Below, in pieces: positions 1 to 8,894 of a stretch of DNA of 64,000 bases. The position numbers were made by a program, and so were the translations under genes. The number at the start of each line of letters is the position of its first letter. Position 1 is the stretch's first letter. The DNA is from Pseudomonas anguilliseptica (GTDB taxonomy: Bacteria; Pseudomonadota; Gammaproteobacteria; Pseudomonadales; Pseudomonadaceae). The DNA lies in the NCBI RefSeq assembly GCF_900105355.1, contig NZ_FNSC01000001.1, forward strand, positions 4,588,001 through 4,652,000. Direction: 5' to 3'. The notes under the pieces were generated by a model. That model was not told the DNA's origin, made no database searches, and saw only the letters and a list, made by a program, of their open reading frames with translations.

Positions 1-119
1 GCGAGCTAGAGCCAGACAAGGCAAAAACAGCCGAGGAAGCGGAGTTTACTGGTGTAAATGAGCATTCCGAGGCTGTTTTTAACGCTGAATGGCCGACGCG
101 CAGCAGATCGTAAACAGAT
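1..119 (-). repeat. Intergenic 3'-UTR repeat, long form (copy A)
   Basis: This copy abuts the stop codon of the leftward quinone oxidoreductase gene. It contains inverted arms AAAAACAGCC (23-32) and GGCTGTTTTT (71-80), then a module GGCCGACGCGCAGCAG (91-106) shared with copies near 20058 and 21868. The opening GCGAGCTAGAG (1-11) recurs at 21838-21848. In the leftward mRNA it would fold directly after the stop codon. I recognise it as a Pseudomonas-type dispersed intergenic repeat but do not know a formal name. Confidence 0.6.
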
Positions 120-1085
120 TCAGTTCAAGGCTGGGTCTATGACCAGCACCAATTTGCCGTTGACCTGATTGCTCGCCAGCGCAGCAAAGGCGGCCTCGGC
201 ATCTTTGAGCGCATAAGCCTGCTGAAGTTGCGGTTTAAGGCGCCTTTCGGCGAAAAGCGGCCAGACAAACTGCTGCAGATCGCGCAACAGATCGGCCTTG
301 AACTGCTCATCACGATTGCGCAGGGTCGAGCCAATCAGCGTAATACGCTTGCCCAATACCACCGCCAGATCGAACTCAGCCTTGCGCCCACCGAGCAAAC
401 CGATGTTCACCCTGCGACCATCCACAGCCAGCAGATCCAAGTTAAGCGCGGCGTAGTTGCCGCCCACAGGATCAAGAATCACATCGAACGGAGCAAAATC
501 ACGCAGCGCCTGCAGCTGTTCCTCACCGCGCAGCACACCGCCCTGAGCACCGAGACTTTCGCAGTAGGTCAGCCGTTCAGCTGAACCGACACTGACCCAG
601 CACGGGCTGCCAAAGACTTTACATAATTGAATGGCCGCCGAACCCACGCCGCTGGCGCCGGCATGCAACAGCACCTTCTGCCCAGGCTTCAACGCAGCCA
701 GCTGGAACAGATTGAGCCAGGCCGTGGCGCACACCTCGGGCAACGCCGCCGCTTCAGCCAGCGTCATGCCTTCGGGCACCGGCAAGGCGTGCCGCGCATC
801 GACCACCACCTCCTCGGCCATACCGCCACCGCTGAGCAGCGCGCAAACCCGGTCGCCAACTTTCCAGTCACAACCGGCGCCCACTTCACTGACGATACCG
901 GCGCACTCCAGCCCAAGCACCTCGCTGGCGCCAGGCGGCGGCGGGTAAAGCCCAGCCCGCTGCAACAAATCCGCACGATTCAACCCGGCAGCCGCTACAC
1001 GGATGCGAATTTCCCCTACATCACAGGCCGGCGCTGGGTGTTGCGCCCATTCCACACGGCCTTCAACGCCTTGCAATGCCTTCAC
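120..1085 (-). CDS. NAD(P)H:quinone oxidoreductase, zinc-type alcohol dehydrogenase superfamily (PIG3-like)
   Basis: Medium-chain dehydrogenase/reductase of 321 residues with an N-terminal GroES-like domain (RAGLYPPPPGASEVLGLECAG region) and a Rossmann NADPH-binding motif HAGASGVGSAAIQL near the middle. These features place it with quinone oxidoreductases that reduce quinones in the cytoplasm with NADPH. No structural zinc cysteine cluster is seen, as expected for this subfamily. I start it at GTG 1085 because GGAGG lies four bases upstream (1090-1094); an ATG 18 bases further out would bury that site. It is divergent from prc. The exact substrate is not inferable from sequence. Confidence 0.85.
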   Translation of the reverse strand: MKALQGVEGRVEWAQHPAPACDVGEIRIRVAAAGLNRADLLQRAGLYPPPPGASEVLGLECAGIVSEVGAGCDWKVGDRVCALLSGGGMAEEVVVDARHALPVPEGMTLAEAAALPEVCATAWLNLFQLAALKPGQKVLLHAGASGVGSAAIQLCKVFGSPCWVSVGSAERLTYCESLGAQGGVLRGEEQLQALRDFAPFDVILDPVGGNYAALNLDLLAVDGRRVNIGLLGGRKAEFDLAVVLGKRITLIGSTLRNRDEQFKADLLRDLQQFVWPLFAERRLKPQLQQAYALKDAEAAFAALASNQVNGKLVLVIDPALN

Positions 1086-1213
1086 GCTGCCTCCATAGTG
1101 CATTTGAACCGAGCCCGGCGCTGACCACCGGGCTTTTGCATTGCGCCGATGGAACCTGGCGCCCTTAAAGACGGCCTAATATGCGTTATCAACTGCCCAC
1201 ACGTCGAATTAGC

Positions 1214-3295
1214 ATGAAGCGATCCCTACTCAGCGTCACCCTCGCCTTTTCGTTTGCCCTGAGCGCCTTGCCGCTCGCGGCAAAAACCACCAGTGACGAC
1301 TCCTGGGAATACCTGCAGCCTGATCGCGAGCAGGTCATCGCCAGCCTCAACGTCGTGGAATTATTGAAGCGCCATCACTACAACAAGCCGCCATTGAATG
1401 ACGAGCGCTCGGAAAAGATCTATCAGGGCTACCTGAAGATGCTCGACCCCTCGCGCAGCTACTTTATTGCTTCCGATATCTCCGAGTTCGATCAATGGCG
1501 CACGCGCTTTGACGACCTGCTGAAAAACGGCGACCTGCAACCTGGCTTTGCCATCTATAAACGCCACCTGGAGCGTTTGCAGAGCCGCCTGCAGTTCACC
1601 CTGAACATGCTTGAAAAAGGTGTCGACAAGATTGACCTCGATAGCGACGAAAGCCTGCTGATCGACCGCGAGAACGCCCCCTGGGTCAAAGACCTTGCCG
1701 AGCTCGATGACCTGTGGCGCAAGCGTGTCAAAGACGAAGTCCTGCGCCTGAAAATCGCCGGCAAAGAGCCCAAGGCAATCCAGGAACTGCTGACCAAGCG
1801 CTACAACAACCAGCTCGCACGCCTCAAGCAGATCCGCGGCGAAGACGTGTTCCAGGCCTATATCAATGCCTTTGCCATGTCCTACGACCCACACACCACC
1901 TACCTGTCACCGGACAACGCAGAAAACTTCGACATCAATATGAGCCTGTCGCTCGAAGGTATTGGTGCCGTGCTGCAAAGCGACAACGAACACGTCAAGG
2001 TCGTACGCCTGGTGCCGGCTGGCCCGGCAGAAAAGAGCAAACAGATCTCCCCCGCCGACAAGATCATTGGTGTGGCCCAGGGCAGCAAGGAAATGGTCGA
2101 CGTGATCGGCTGGCGCCTGGATGAGGTGGTCAAGCTGATTCGCGGGCCGAAAGGTTCAACTGTGCGGCTGGAAGTGATTCCAGCGAGCAATGCGCCAAAC
2201 GATCAAACCAGCAAGGTGGTCTCCATCACCCGTGAAGCGGTCAAGCTGGAAGAGCAAGCCGCGAAGAAATCCATCCTCAATCTCAAGCACGACAACCGCG
2301 ACTACAAGCTCGGGGTCATCGAGATTCCAGCCTTCTACTTGGATTTCAAGGCCTTCCGTGCCGGCGACCCGAACTACAAAAGCACCACCCGCGACGTCAA
2401 ACGCCTGCTCAAAGAGCTGGAAAAAGAGAAAGTCGACGGCGTGGTCATCGACCTGCGCAACAACGGCGGCGGCTCGCTCCAGGAAGCCACCGAGCTGACC
2501 GGTCTGTTTATCGACCAAGGCCCTACCGTTCTGGTGCGCAACAGCGATGGCCGCGTCGATGTACTGGCCGACGAAAACACCGGCATCTACTACAAAGGCC
2601 CGCTGGCCGTGCTGGTCAATCGCCTGTCGGCCTCGGCTTCGGAAATATTCGCCGGCGCCATGCAGGACTATCACCGCGCGCTGATTCTCGGTGGCCAGAC
2701 CTTCGGCAAAGGCACCGTGCAGACCATTCAACCGCTCAACCACGGTGAGCTGAAGCTGACCCTGGCCAAGTTCTATCGCGTCTCCGGGCAGAGCACCCAG
2801 CACCAGGGCGTGATTCCCGATATCCAGTATCCAGACATCATGGACACCAAGGAAATCGGCGAGAGCGCCCTGCCCGAGGCCCTGCCGTGGGACAGCATCA
2901 AGCCGGCGATCAAACCAGAGCTGGATCCGATCAAGCCGTTCCTTGCCGAACTGCAGAGCCGCTTCGAGAACCGCACCGCACAGAACCCGGACTTCACCTC
3001 CGCCCGTGAACGCCTGCAACTGGCGCAGAAGCTGATGGAAGAAAACACCGTCAGCCTCAACGAAACCAAGCGCCGTGCCCAGCAGACTGATATCGAAGGC
3101 CAGCAGTTGAGCATCGAGAACAGCCGCCGCAAAGCCAAAGGTGAAGCGCTGCTGAACAAGCTTAAGGAAGAAGACGAAGACGCCCTGCCGGCGGAAGATG
3201 AAAAAACCAAGCCGGAAGATGACGCCTACCTCGCCGAAAGCGGGCGCATTCTGCTCGATTACCTCGGCTTGAATACGCACCTGGCCAAGCAGTAA
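1214..3295 (+). CDS. prc: Carboxy-terminal (tail-specific) processing protease Prc, S41 family
   Basis: Periplasmic serine protease of 693 residues that trims or degrades proteins from their C terminus; in Pseudomonas it affects cell-wall hydrolases and, as AlgO, anti-sigma-factor turnover in alginate control. An N-terminal signal peptide (MKRSLLSVTLAFSFALSAL) precedes a helical domain, a PDZ domain (LSLEGIGAVLQ onward) and the S41 core. The SASASE motif supplies the nucleophile, Ser474 in this numbering, and GKGTVQ supplies general-base Lys499. Their 25-residue spacing equals that of E. coli Ser430/Lys455. I prefer ATG 1214 over the in-frame ATG at 1181 because it places the signal peptide at the N terminus; neither has a strong ribosome site. 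A terminator follows at 3328. Confidence 0.95.
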   Translation: MKRSLLSVTLAFSFALSALPLAAKTTSDDSWEYLQPDREQVIASLNVVELLKRHHYNKPPLNDERSEKIYQGYLKMLDPSRSYFIASDISEFDQWRTRFDDLLKNGDLQPGFAIYKRHLERLQSRLQFTLNMLEKGVDKIDLDSDESLLIDRENAPWVKDLAELDDLWRKRVKDEVLRLKIAGKEPKAIQELLTKRYNNQLARLKQIRGEDVFQAYINAFAMSYDPHTTYLSPDNAENFDINMSLSLEGIGAVLQSDNEHVKVVRLVPAGPAEKSKQISPADKIIGVAQGSKEMVDVIGWRLDEVVKLIRGPKGSTVRLEVIPASNAPNDQTSKVVSITREAVKLEEQAAKKSILNLKHDNRDYKLGVIEIPAFYLDFKAFRAGDPNYKSTTRDVKRLLKELEKEKVDGVVIDLRNNGGGSLQEATELTGLFIDQGPTVLVRNSDGRVDVLADENTGIYYKGPLAVLVNRLSASASEIFAGAMQDYHRALILGGQTFGKGTVQTIQPLNHGELKLTLAKFYRVSGQSTQHQGVIPDIQYPDIMDTKEIGESALPEALPWDSIKPAIKPELDPIKPFLAELQSRFENRTAQNPDFTSARERLQLAQKLMEENTVSLNETKRRAQQTDIEGQQLSIENSRRKAKGEALLNKLKEEDEDALPAEDEKTKPEDDAYLAESGRILLDYLGLNTHLAKQ

Positions 3296-3327
3296 AACAG
3301 CGAGGGTCATCAAACTGTCGTGAAATG

Positions 3328-3361
3328 CGGGGACTGGTAGCAATGCCAGTCCCCGTTTTTT
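3328..3361 (+). terminator. Rho-independent terminator after prc
   Basis: A ten-base-pair perfect stem (CGGGGACTGG at 3328-3337 with CCAGTCCCCG at 3346-3355), an eight-base loop and a run of six T. It sits 33 bases after the prc stop and just before the next gene, so that gene needs its own promoter or read-through. Confidence 0.9.
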
Positions 3362-3378
3362 ATGCACAGAGAGCCGCC

Positions 3379-5139
3379 ATGATCGTCACCGAGCAGTTCA
3401 GCGCGTTGGACAGCATCCTCGCCAATGGCGACCTGCATAGTTTGTTTCAACCGATTTTTTCGCTCTCGGAGCGGCGCATTCTTGGCTACGAAGCCCTCAG
3501 CCGCGGCCCGTCCAACAGCGCCCTGCACTCGCCGATCAACCTGTTCGCCGTCGCCCGCAGCGCCGGCCGCCTGAGTGAACTGGAACTGCTCTGCCGCAAA
3601 AATGCCTGCCAGCGTTTCAGCCAGCTCAAGCTTGAAGGCAAGCTGTTTCTCAACGTCTCGCCAGACTCGCTGCTGGAGCCCAAGCACCAGCCGGGGCGCA
3701 CCCTGCAACTGCTGCAAACCCTGGGCATTCCACCGAGCCAGGTGGTAATCGAGCTGACCGAGCAATCACCCACCGACGATTTTGCCCTGCTCGACACCGC
3801 CCTGCATCACTACCGAGCCATGGGCTTTTCCATCGCCCTGGATGACCTCGGCGCTGGCTATTCAAGCCTGCGTCTGTGGTCAGAACTGCGCCCGGATTAC
3901 GTGAAGATCGACCGCCACTTTATCGACGGCATTCATAAGGATGCGGTCAAACGCGAGTTTGTCGGTTCGATTCTGAAAATGGCCAAGGCCTCGCGCGCCC
4001 AGGTAATCGCCGAAGGCATCGAACTGCCTGAAGAACTCGCCGTGCTCGCCGAGATGGGCGTCGACCTGCTGCAAGGCTATTTGCTCTGCCGGCCGCAGGA
4101 ACAGCCGCCGCGTGACGCCATCAATCTGTTGCCCAGCGCCACAGCCAGCAGCCCGCTCAGCGAAGAGTCCAGCGATCTGCGTGGCCTGCTCAACCCGCAA
4201 CGTGCAGTAGCCCTGAGCACCCCCACCAGCGAAGTGCTGGAGATGTTCCGCGCTCAGGCCAACCTGAACTCGCTGGCGGTGCTTAACGAGGCGCAGCAAC
4301 CCGTCGGCATCGTGCATCGTCACTCACTGGCTGAAGCCCTACTCAAGCCTTTCGCCAACGAGCTGTTCTCCCGCAAACCGATCCGCCGCTTGATGAGCGA
4401 TGACTACCTGGCGGTGGAATCCAGCCAGTCACTGCAGCAGGTCAGCCGCCTGCTCACCAGCCGCGCCCGCCAGCGTATCGAAGAAGATTTCATCATCATC
4501 GAGGATGGTGGTTATATCGGGCTCGGCCGGGTAATTGACGTGCTCAAGCTGATCACCGAGCTGAAGATCCAACAGGCCCGCTACGCCAACCCGCTGACCC
4601 TGCTACCGGGCAATGTGCCAATCCAGCAGTGCCTGACCCGCCTGCTGCAGCAGGGCCGCGAGGCCGTGGTCTGTTATGTGGATATCGACAACTTCAAACC
4701 GTTCAACGACATCTACGGCTACGCCAAAGGCGACGAAGTGCTTTTAAGCCTGGCGCAGTGCCTGAATGAGCGGGTCGACCCAACGCGGGACTTTGTCGGC
4801 CATATTGGCGGCGATGACTTTCTCTTGGTACTCGGTTCGCAGGACTGGCGCGCGCGACTCAATCGCTTGCTGGAAGACTTCCAGAGCCAGTGCCGACGCT
4901 TCTACCGTGAAGAAGACCTGCATGCAGGCTGCTTTGTCGCCCATGACCGTAGCGGTAAACGCCAGGAATATGCGCTGCTGTCCCTGTCACTCGGGGTGGT
5001 GCATGTACATCCCGAACAATGCGCACAACTGGATGCCAGCCTGCTGGCGGCTATGGCCTCAGAGGCCAAGCGGCACGCCAAGGCGGTGCCCGGTTACAGC
5101 CTGCATATCATCGACACCCAGGCGGATACGGCGGCCTGA
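3379..5139 (+). CDS. EAL-CBS-GGDEF domain protein, probable c-di-GMP phosphodiesterase
   Basis: Cytoplasmic signalling protein of 586 residues. The order is an EAL domain (about 1-240), a CBS pair (about 255-400) and a GGDEF domain (about 405-570). The EAL domain keeps the catalytic set: YEALSR, LNVSP, ELTEQ, LDDLGAGYSS, VKIDR, AEGIE and LLQGYLL, so cleavage of c-di-GMP is likely. The GGDEF signature reads GGDDF, an E-to-D change in the catalytic loop, so cyclase activity is doubtful and the domain may be regulatory. No membrane segment is visible. Start ATG 3379 is chosen over an upstream in-frame ATG that lies inside the prc terminator. Next to prc, as in other pseudomonads. Confidence 0.9.
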   Translation: MIVTEQFSALDSILANGDLHSLFQPIFSLSERRILGYEALSRGPSNSALHSPINLFAVARSAGRLSELELLCRKNACQRFSQLKLEGKLFLNVSPDSLLEPKHQPGRTLQLLQTLGIPPSQVVIELTEQSPTDDFALLDTALHHYRAMGFSIALDDLGAGYSSLRLWSELRPDYVKIDRHFIDGIHKDAVKREFVGSILKMAKASRAQVIAEGIELPEELAVLAEMGVDLLQGYLLCRPQEQPPRDAINLLPSATASSPLSEESSDLRGLLNPQRAVALSTPTSEVLEMFRAQANLNSLAVLNEAQQPVGIVHRHSLAEALLKPFANELFSRKPIRRLMSDDYLAVESSQSLQQVSRLLTSRARQRIEEDFIIIEDGGYIGLGRVIDVLKLITELKIQQARYANPLTLLPGNVPIQQCLTRLLQQGREAVVCYVDIDNFKPFNDIYGYAKGDEVLLSLAQCLNERVDPTRDFVGHIGGDDFLLVLGSQDWRARLNRLLEDFQSQCRRFYREEDLHAGCFVAHDRSGKRQEYALLSLSLGVVHVHPEQCAQLDASLLAAMASEAKRHAKAVPGYSLHIIDTQADTAA

Positions 5140-5161
5140 AGGCGTAAGTTAAACGGCTGAG

Positions 5162-5632
5162 TCAGGGGCCGCTGAGGCGGCTGGAAAGCGCGGCAAAATG
5201 TTCCGCCTGCCGCGCATCGACGGCAACACCTACAGCACCACTGCGGTACAACTCAGCCAGGCGATAGGCAGCGGCTGGATGCCCTGCCTGCGCAGCCAAC
5301 GCCCACCACTCTATGGCCTTCGGTGCATCGGCAGCGTGCTGAGCATCACCGGACAGACTTAACACACCAAGCTGGTAAGCGGCCCTGGCATCGCCGGCTT
5401 TGGCTGCCAAACCGAGTAAACGCCGCCCTTCATTGTGCGCGCCCAGACCCTGACCGCGAAACAGCAGGATATGCCCGTAGAAGCTTTGCGCCCGGGTATC
5501 ACCCAGCGCGGCCATACGGGCGAACTGCCCTTCCAGCCAACGCCAGGCCTGCGGTTGCTTAACCAGCCAGGCCCAGTGGAACAAACGACGCGCCAGCAGG
5601 TAGCCGATACGCGCACGCAGCGCGCCGAACAT
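5162..5632 (-). CDS. Sel1-repeat (TPR-like) protein
   Basis: A 156-residue protein with Sel1-type helical repeats: YGHILLFRGQGLGAHNEGRR, YQLGVLSLSGDAQHAADAPK and YRLAELYRSGAVGVAVDARQ segments, with alanine-rich second helices. Such repeats mediate protein-protein contacts. There is no signal peptide. The start ATG at 5632 overlaps the TGA of the upstream unknown gene (TGATG), so the two are translationally coupled; the open frame further upstream lies inside that gene. Third gene of a leftward set with an Xre regulator. The partner is not known. Confidence 0.75.
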   Translation of the reverse strand: MFGALRARIGYLLARRLFHWAWLVKQPQAWRWLEGQFARMAALGDTRAQSFYGHILLFRGQGLGAHNEGRRLLGLAAKAGDARAAYQLGVLSLSGDAQHAADAPKAIEWWALAAQAGHPAAAYRLAELYRSGAVGVAVDARQAEHFAALSSRLSGP

Positions 5633-5997
5633 CAGGCGTCTTCCGGGTAGCTGAACTCGAACACGCGGGCCACTTCGGCGGCATGCCAGGATGCCGCGGC
5701 AATGCCATCGGACGCACCACTGAAGCGCCCCAGGCGACTGACGCATTCGAAGAAGCCGGTACGCGGCAAACGGCTGGCGCCCTGGCTGATTACCAGCGCA
5801 CTGCGCAGCGGACGCTCGGCACGCGCATCCAAGGCCGCCAGGTGCTCCAGCGCGGCGGCTAACGTCTGCATGGCAGGGCTAGGCAAGGCCAGGCGTTCGA
5901 TCAAGGCTCGATAAGTCAGCAGATGACACTGACGCTGGGCATCTTCAAGCTCACCGAGCAACGCCTGCCAATGCTGCCGACTGATGCTTACGCTCAA
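5632..5997 (-). CDS. Conserved hypothetical protein (unknown function)
   Basis: A 121-residue cytoplasmic protein with no recognised domain; the first half is helical (QALLGELEDAQRQCHLLTYR) and the C terminus is acidic (FEFSYPEDA). I start it at TTG 5997, which overlaps the TGA of the Xre gene and has GGGAGG seven bases upstream; an ATG at 6012 would lie five codons earlier and within the Shine-Dalgarno region. Tight overlaps on both sides indicate a single operon Xre - unknown - Sel1 protein. No function is claimed. Confidence 0.65.
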   Translation of the reverse strand: MSVSISRQHWQALLGELEDAQRQCHLLTYRALIERLALPSPAMQTLAAALEHLAALDARAERPLRSALVISQGASRLPRTGFFECVSRLGRFSGASDGIAAASWHAAEVARVFEFSYPEDA

Positions 5998-6314
5998 GGC
6001 TGTGCCTCCCACCCATCGACCCCAAGATGCCAGGCCAGCGCGCGCTGGATGGCAGCATCCGGCTGGCGTTCGCCGCTCTCGATCATGCCCAGATAATGTG
6101 GGCTGATGCCAACATTACGTGCCAGTTGTTCGGCACTCATGCCCTTGGCTTCGCGCAGCGTCGCCAGTTGGCTCAGCGCCGGCTTGCTGGCATCCACCGC
6201 CACAGCGGCAACCTCAGGCGTGCGCCCTGCGGCCTGCAGCAAGGCTTGATACTGCGCCCAGGGCAGCACCGCATAGTCCGGCTGGCCATCGCGCTCGATC
6301 ACGTGCACATTCAT
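5994..6314 (-). CDS. Xre/Cro-type HTH transcriptional regulator
   Basis: A 106-residue protein. The N-terminal part (VIERDGQPDYAVLPWAQYQA) resembles an antitoxin-like beta segment, and the C-terminal half is a Cro/C1-type HTH (LREAKGMSAEQLARNVGISP, HYLGMIESGERQPDAAIQRA). ATG 6314 is chosen because it is preceded by GGAG and gives a compact protein; the longer open frame upstream is not protein-like. It heads a leftward three-gene operon. It could be an antitoxin-type regulator, but the downstream genes do not look like a known toxin. Confidence 0.8.
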   Translation of the reverse strand: MNVHVIERDGQPDYAVLPWAQYQALLQAAGRTPEVAAVAVDASKPALSQLATLREAKGMSAEQLARNVGISPHYLGMIESGERQPDAAIQRALAWHLGVDGWEAQP

Positions 6315-6448
6315 CTGTAAATCTCCATGCAGAGCACTTCCATCACTCTCAGCAACTCCAGAACAGACGGCCATCTTAACAGCCCAGCACGATAAAGCGC
6401 GTGATCTATACTGCCTCAAGGTTATCAAGCAGCAGTTAGGGGCAGGCT

Positions 6449-7171
6449 TTGCGCACACTGATAACAATGCTGTTAATTGGCTACAGCGGCTGGGCCTGCG
6501 CAGATGAGTTGCGCTGGGGCTTTGCCACGGCTGACGGTATGCCCTATGTCGATGTGCACGAGCAGCAATTACGCGGTGGGGTTATCTACAAACTGGGCCA
6601 GCTGGCCAGCCAGCAACTGGGCTATCAAGCTGCGTTTGTCGAAACCCCGAACAAGCGCATCGATGAATATATGCAGCGCGGCCGCATCCATGTGATCTGT
6701 AACAGCAACCCGCAATGGATAGACAAACCCGAGCGCTATCAGTGGTCCGTGCCCCTCTACAGCGAAGAGGACGTGCTGCTACTGCACCGTCAGCACGCCC
6801 CGATCAACAGCCTGCAAGAACTTCATGGCAAAACCCTTGGCACCCAGCTGGGTTATGTCTAAAAAAGCGAACTGATGGAGGCCTTCGCCAAGCAGCAGAT
6901 CATTCGTCCAGATCTACGCGACCACGGAGCCGGGCTCAACCTGCTACGTAAACAGCGCCTGGATGCGATCATCGATATGCGCCGGCCACTGAACTTCCAG
7001 CTGGCCAAGCGTGTGGATGCGCCGCTGCAGATCAACCCCTGGGTAATTGATCGCTGCGACATGCACTGCACCTTCAGCCCGCAATTGCCGGTGAGTGCCG
7101 AACGACTGGACAAGACGCTGCAGCAATTACGCGACCAGGGTCTGATCGAGCAGATGCTCAACGACATCTGA
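6449..7171 (+). pseudogene. Periplasmic solute-binding protein (SBP family 3 type), interrupted by nonsense codon
   Basis: A signal peptide (MRTLITMLLIGYSGWACA) begins at TTG 6449 behind AGGGG. The mature part (ELRWGFATADGMPYVDV, ERYQWSVPLYSEEDVLLL, LQELHGKTLGTQLGYV) is typical of a stand-alone amino-acid-binding-like protein of about 240 residues. A TAA at 6860-6862 interrupts it; the same frame continues directly with KSELMEAFAKQQ to a stop at 7171, ending with helices typical of the family C terminus. One base change (TAT or TAC to TAA) explains it. It is either a recent pseudogene or a sequence error. It converges on another damaged gene. Confidence 0.75.
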
Positions 7172-7183
7172 AACTGCGCCGCG

Positions 7184-7626
7184 CTACTCCACACGCCCCT
7201 GCAGCGGCACGAGCGATTCATCCACATCGGGCAAACGCTCGACTGCCTGCAACACTTCGGGAGCCTGATCCGCTCGCCACTGCTGAAACGCCGCCAGCTC
7301 TTCCTGCTAAGTACGTAACACCCAAGCCAGCACAGCCAGATCATCAACCAGGCCAAATCCCAGTAACCAGTCAGGGATGGCATCCAGCGGCGTGACGAAG
7401 TACAGCAACGCTGCCACCACCGCCAGTAACGCCCGAGAATCGATTGCCCGATATTCACCGCGCCACCAGGCCAGACAAAGCGCCTGCAGCTGCTTCAGCT
7501 GATCGGCCAATCCAGCAGTTTTTCACGCTTTCGAGCGACCGATAACAGCAACGCCGGTAACCGTCCGGCCTTGAGGAAACACTTGGCCAAAAACTGGTAA
7601 CGTGCGAAATTTTTCGGTGTTTTCAT
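7184..7626 (-). pseudogene. DUF1232 (YkvA-family) membrane protein, frameshifted and with internal stop
   Basis: The gene begins at ATG 7626 behind GGGAGAGG (MKTPKNFARYQFLAKCFLKA), runs to about 7520, then must shift frame near the GGATTGGCC sequence (about 7512-7520) to continue as LADQLKQLQALCLAWW and the DUF1232 core YFVTPLDAIPDWLLGFGLVDDLA. That frame meets TAG at 7307-7309, after which similar sequence (QEELAAFQQWRADQAPEV) continues to TAG 7184. So there is one missing base and one nonsense codon. DUF1232 proteins are small membrane proteins of unknown role. Two lesions make a genuine pseudogene likely. Confidence 0.75.
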
Positions 7627-7957
7627 CGCCCTCTCCCGGCAACCCCGCGTGCCCGCTGGGCTGGCCATGGTTATCCACTAAAGCTGTGGATAACCTTGTG
7701 AACAGTTTCTCGATAACCCTGGCAAACGCCCAGCCCATGCGGCCTCGCCACAGATCGGACATTTTTTGCCCACACAACAAAACTTCATATAAATCAATAA
7801 TTTAAAAATGGCAAAGGGTTTCTTCAAGAGAGTTACCCTAACCCGTCACGGCCAACTTGGGAAATGTGCATAACCGTAACACCACACGACCTACACAGGC
7901 TGTTTAAGACCCTCCAATCAGGCAAAAAGTGCCGATTGCGATCCGTAGAAACGACAA
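7627..7957. other. Intergenic region with DnaA-box inverted repeat and AT-rich stretch
   Basis: About 330 bases lie between the DUF1232 pseudogene and fklB. An inverted repeat GGTTATCCAC (7669-7678) / GTGGATAACC (7686-7695) contains a perfect DnaA box TGTGGATAA (7685-7693) and a near match TTATCCACT (7671-7679). An AT-rich block with ATAAATCAATAATTTAAAAA follows near 7790-7808. The same plan recurs at 20598-20760 upstream of another leftward gene. No gene is seen. Confidence 0.55.
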
Positions 7958-7977
7958 CGCCCCGTCGAGACGGGGCG
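7958..7977 (-). terminator. Hairpin downstream of fklB
   Basis: Near-perfect palindrome CGCCCCGTC-GA-GACGGGGCG, 19 bases beyond the fklB stop codon. The stem is strong but only a short interrupted T tract follows on the minus strand, so it is a probable rather than a textbook terminator. Confidence 0.65.
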
Positions 7978-7996
7978 CTGCAGGAAACGCTAGAAA

Positions 7997-8704
7997 TTAC
8001 TCTTGAGTGGCTGCATCTTTGATCGCAATCAGCTCCAGATCAAACACCAGCACCGAATTGGCTGGAATCGCCGGAGTAGGGCTCTGCTCGCCGTAAGCCA
8101 ACTCACTTGGGATGTACAGCTTGTACTTCTCGCCGACGTGCATCAACTGCAGACCCTCAACCCAGCCAGGGATCACGCCGTTAACCGGCAGATCAATCGG
8201 GCTACCGCGCTCAACCGAGCTGTCGAACACGCTGCCATCGGTCAGTTTGCCTTCGTAGTGAACAGTCACCACGTCAGTGGCTTTCGGCTGAGCGCCGTCG
8301 GCCTTCTTCACCACTTCGTACTGCAGGCCGGAAGCGGTGGTGGTCACGCCGTCACGCTTGGCGTTGTCTTCGAGGAACTTCTTGCCGGCTTTGGCCGACT
8401 CTTCGTTCAGCGCAACCATGCGCTCTTCGGCACGTTTCTGCAGGAAGGCAAAGGCTTCAATCAGCTCTTCGTCTTTCAGGCGCTGTTCTTTCTTGCCAAT
8501 GGCGTCTTCGATGCCTTGAGCAACGGCGTTGGAATCCAGGTCATCCATACCTTCCTGAGCCAGGCTTTTGCCCATGTTCAGGCCGATACCGTAGGACGCT
8601 TTCTGTGCAGGGGTTTCTAGGGTGATTTCGCTGGTTTGCGAATCGCAACCTGCGAGAACCAAACCTACCAGGGCGACCGCCGCTGCTAAACGATGCTGTT
8701 TCAT
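7997..8704 (-). CDS. fklB: FKBP-type peptidyl-prolyl cis-trans isomerase lipoprotein
   Basis: A 235-residue lipoprotein; the signal peptide ends in lipobox LVLAGC with Cys at about residue 20. An N-terminal dimerisation/chaperone region of helices (KASYGIGLNMGKSLAQ to AFLQKRAEERMVALNEES) precedes the FKBP domain (VVTVHYEGKLTDGSVFDSS, VIPGWVEGLQLMHVGEKYKL, ELAYGEQSP). This is the FkpA/Mip/FklB architecture: a periplasmic or outer-membrane-anchored proline isomerase and folding helper. It is transcribed alone, with a hairpin after it. In P. aeruginosa the orthologue also lies near rdgC. Confidence 0.9.
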   Translation of the reverse strand: MKQHRLAAAVALVGLVLAGCDSQTSEITLETPAQKASYGIGLNMGKSLAQEGMDDLDSNAVAQGIEDAIGKKEQRLKDEELIEAFAFLQKRAEERMVALNEESAKAGKKFLEDNAKRDGVTTTASGLQYEVVKKADGAQPKATDVVTVHYEGKLTDGSVFDSSVERGSPIDLPVNGVIPGWVEGLQLMHVGEKYKLYIPSELAYGEQSPTPAIPANSVLVFDLELIAIKDAATQE

Positions 8705-8894
8705 GCTTGTTCCTTGTCCGGTGTGCCCTAGGGCTAATGGTGTGAAAGCGCGAGCTTAGCAGGCTGTCGCGATCACTGACTACCGTGTTAGGAGGCAGAA
8801 AATGCGTATAAGTTCAGATGTTTAGCGGATTATTCAGAAAGGATTTTGCGAGGTATTGCGATGTGTCACAGAGGGGATGAAGCGAGGATAAAAA

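Noticed and set aside
2156..3367. 403-codon minus-strand open frame inside prc
   Set aside because: Antisense to the well-supported protease; Val/Gly/Leu-rich shadow translation.
7669..7810. Chromosomal replication origin
   Set aside because: Only two DnaA boxes, a second similar element exists in the window, and none of the usual origin neighbours (dnaA, dnaN, rpmH) is present.
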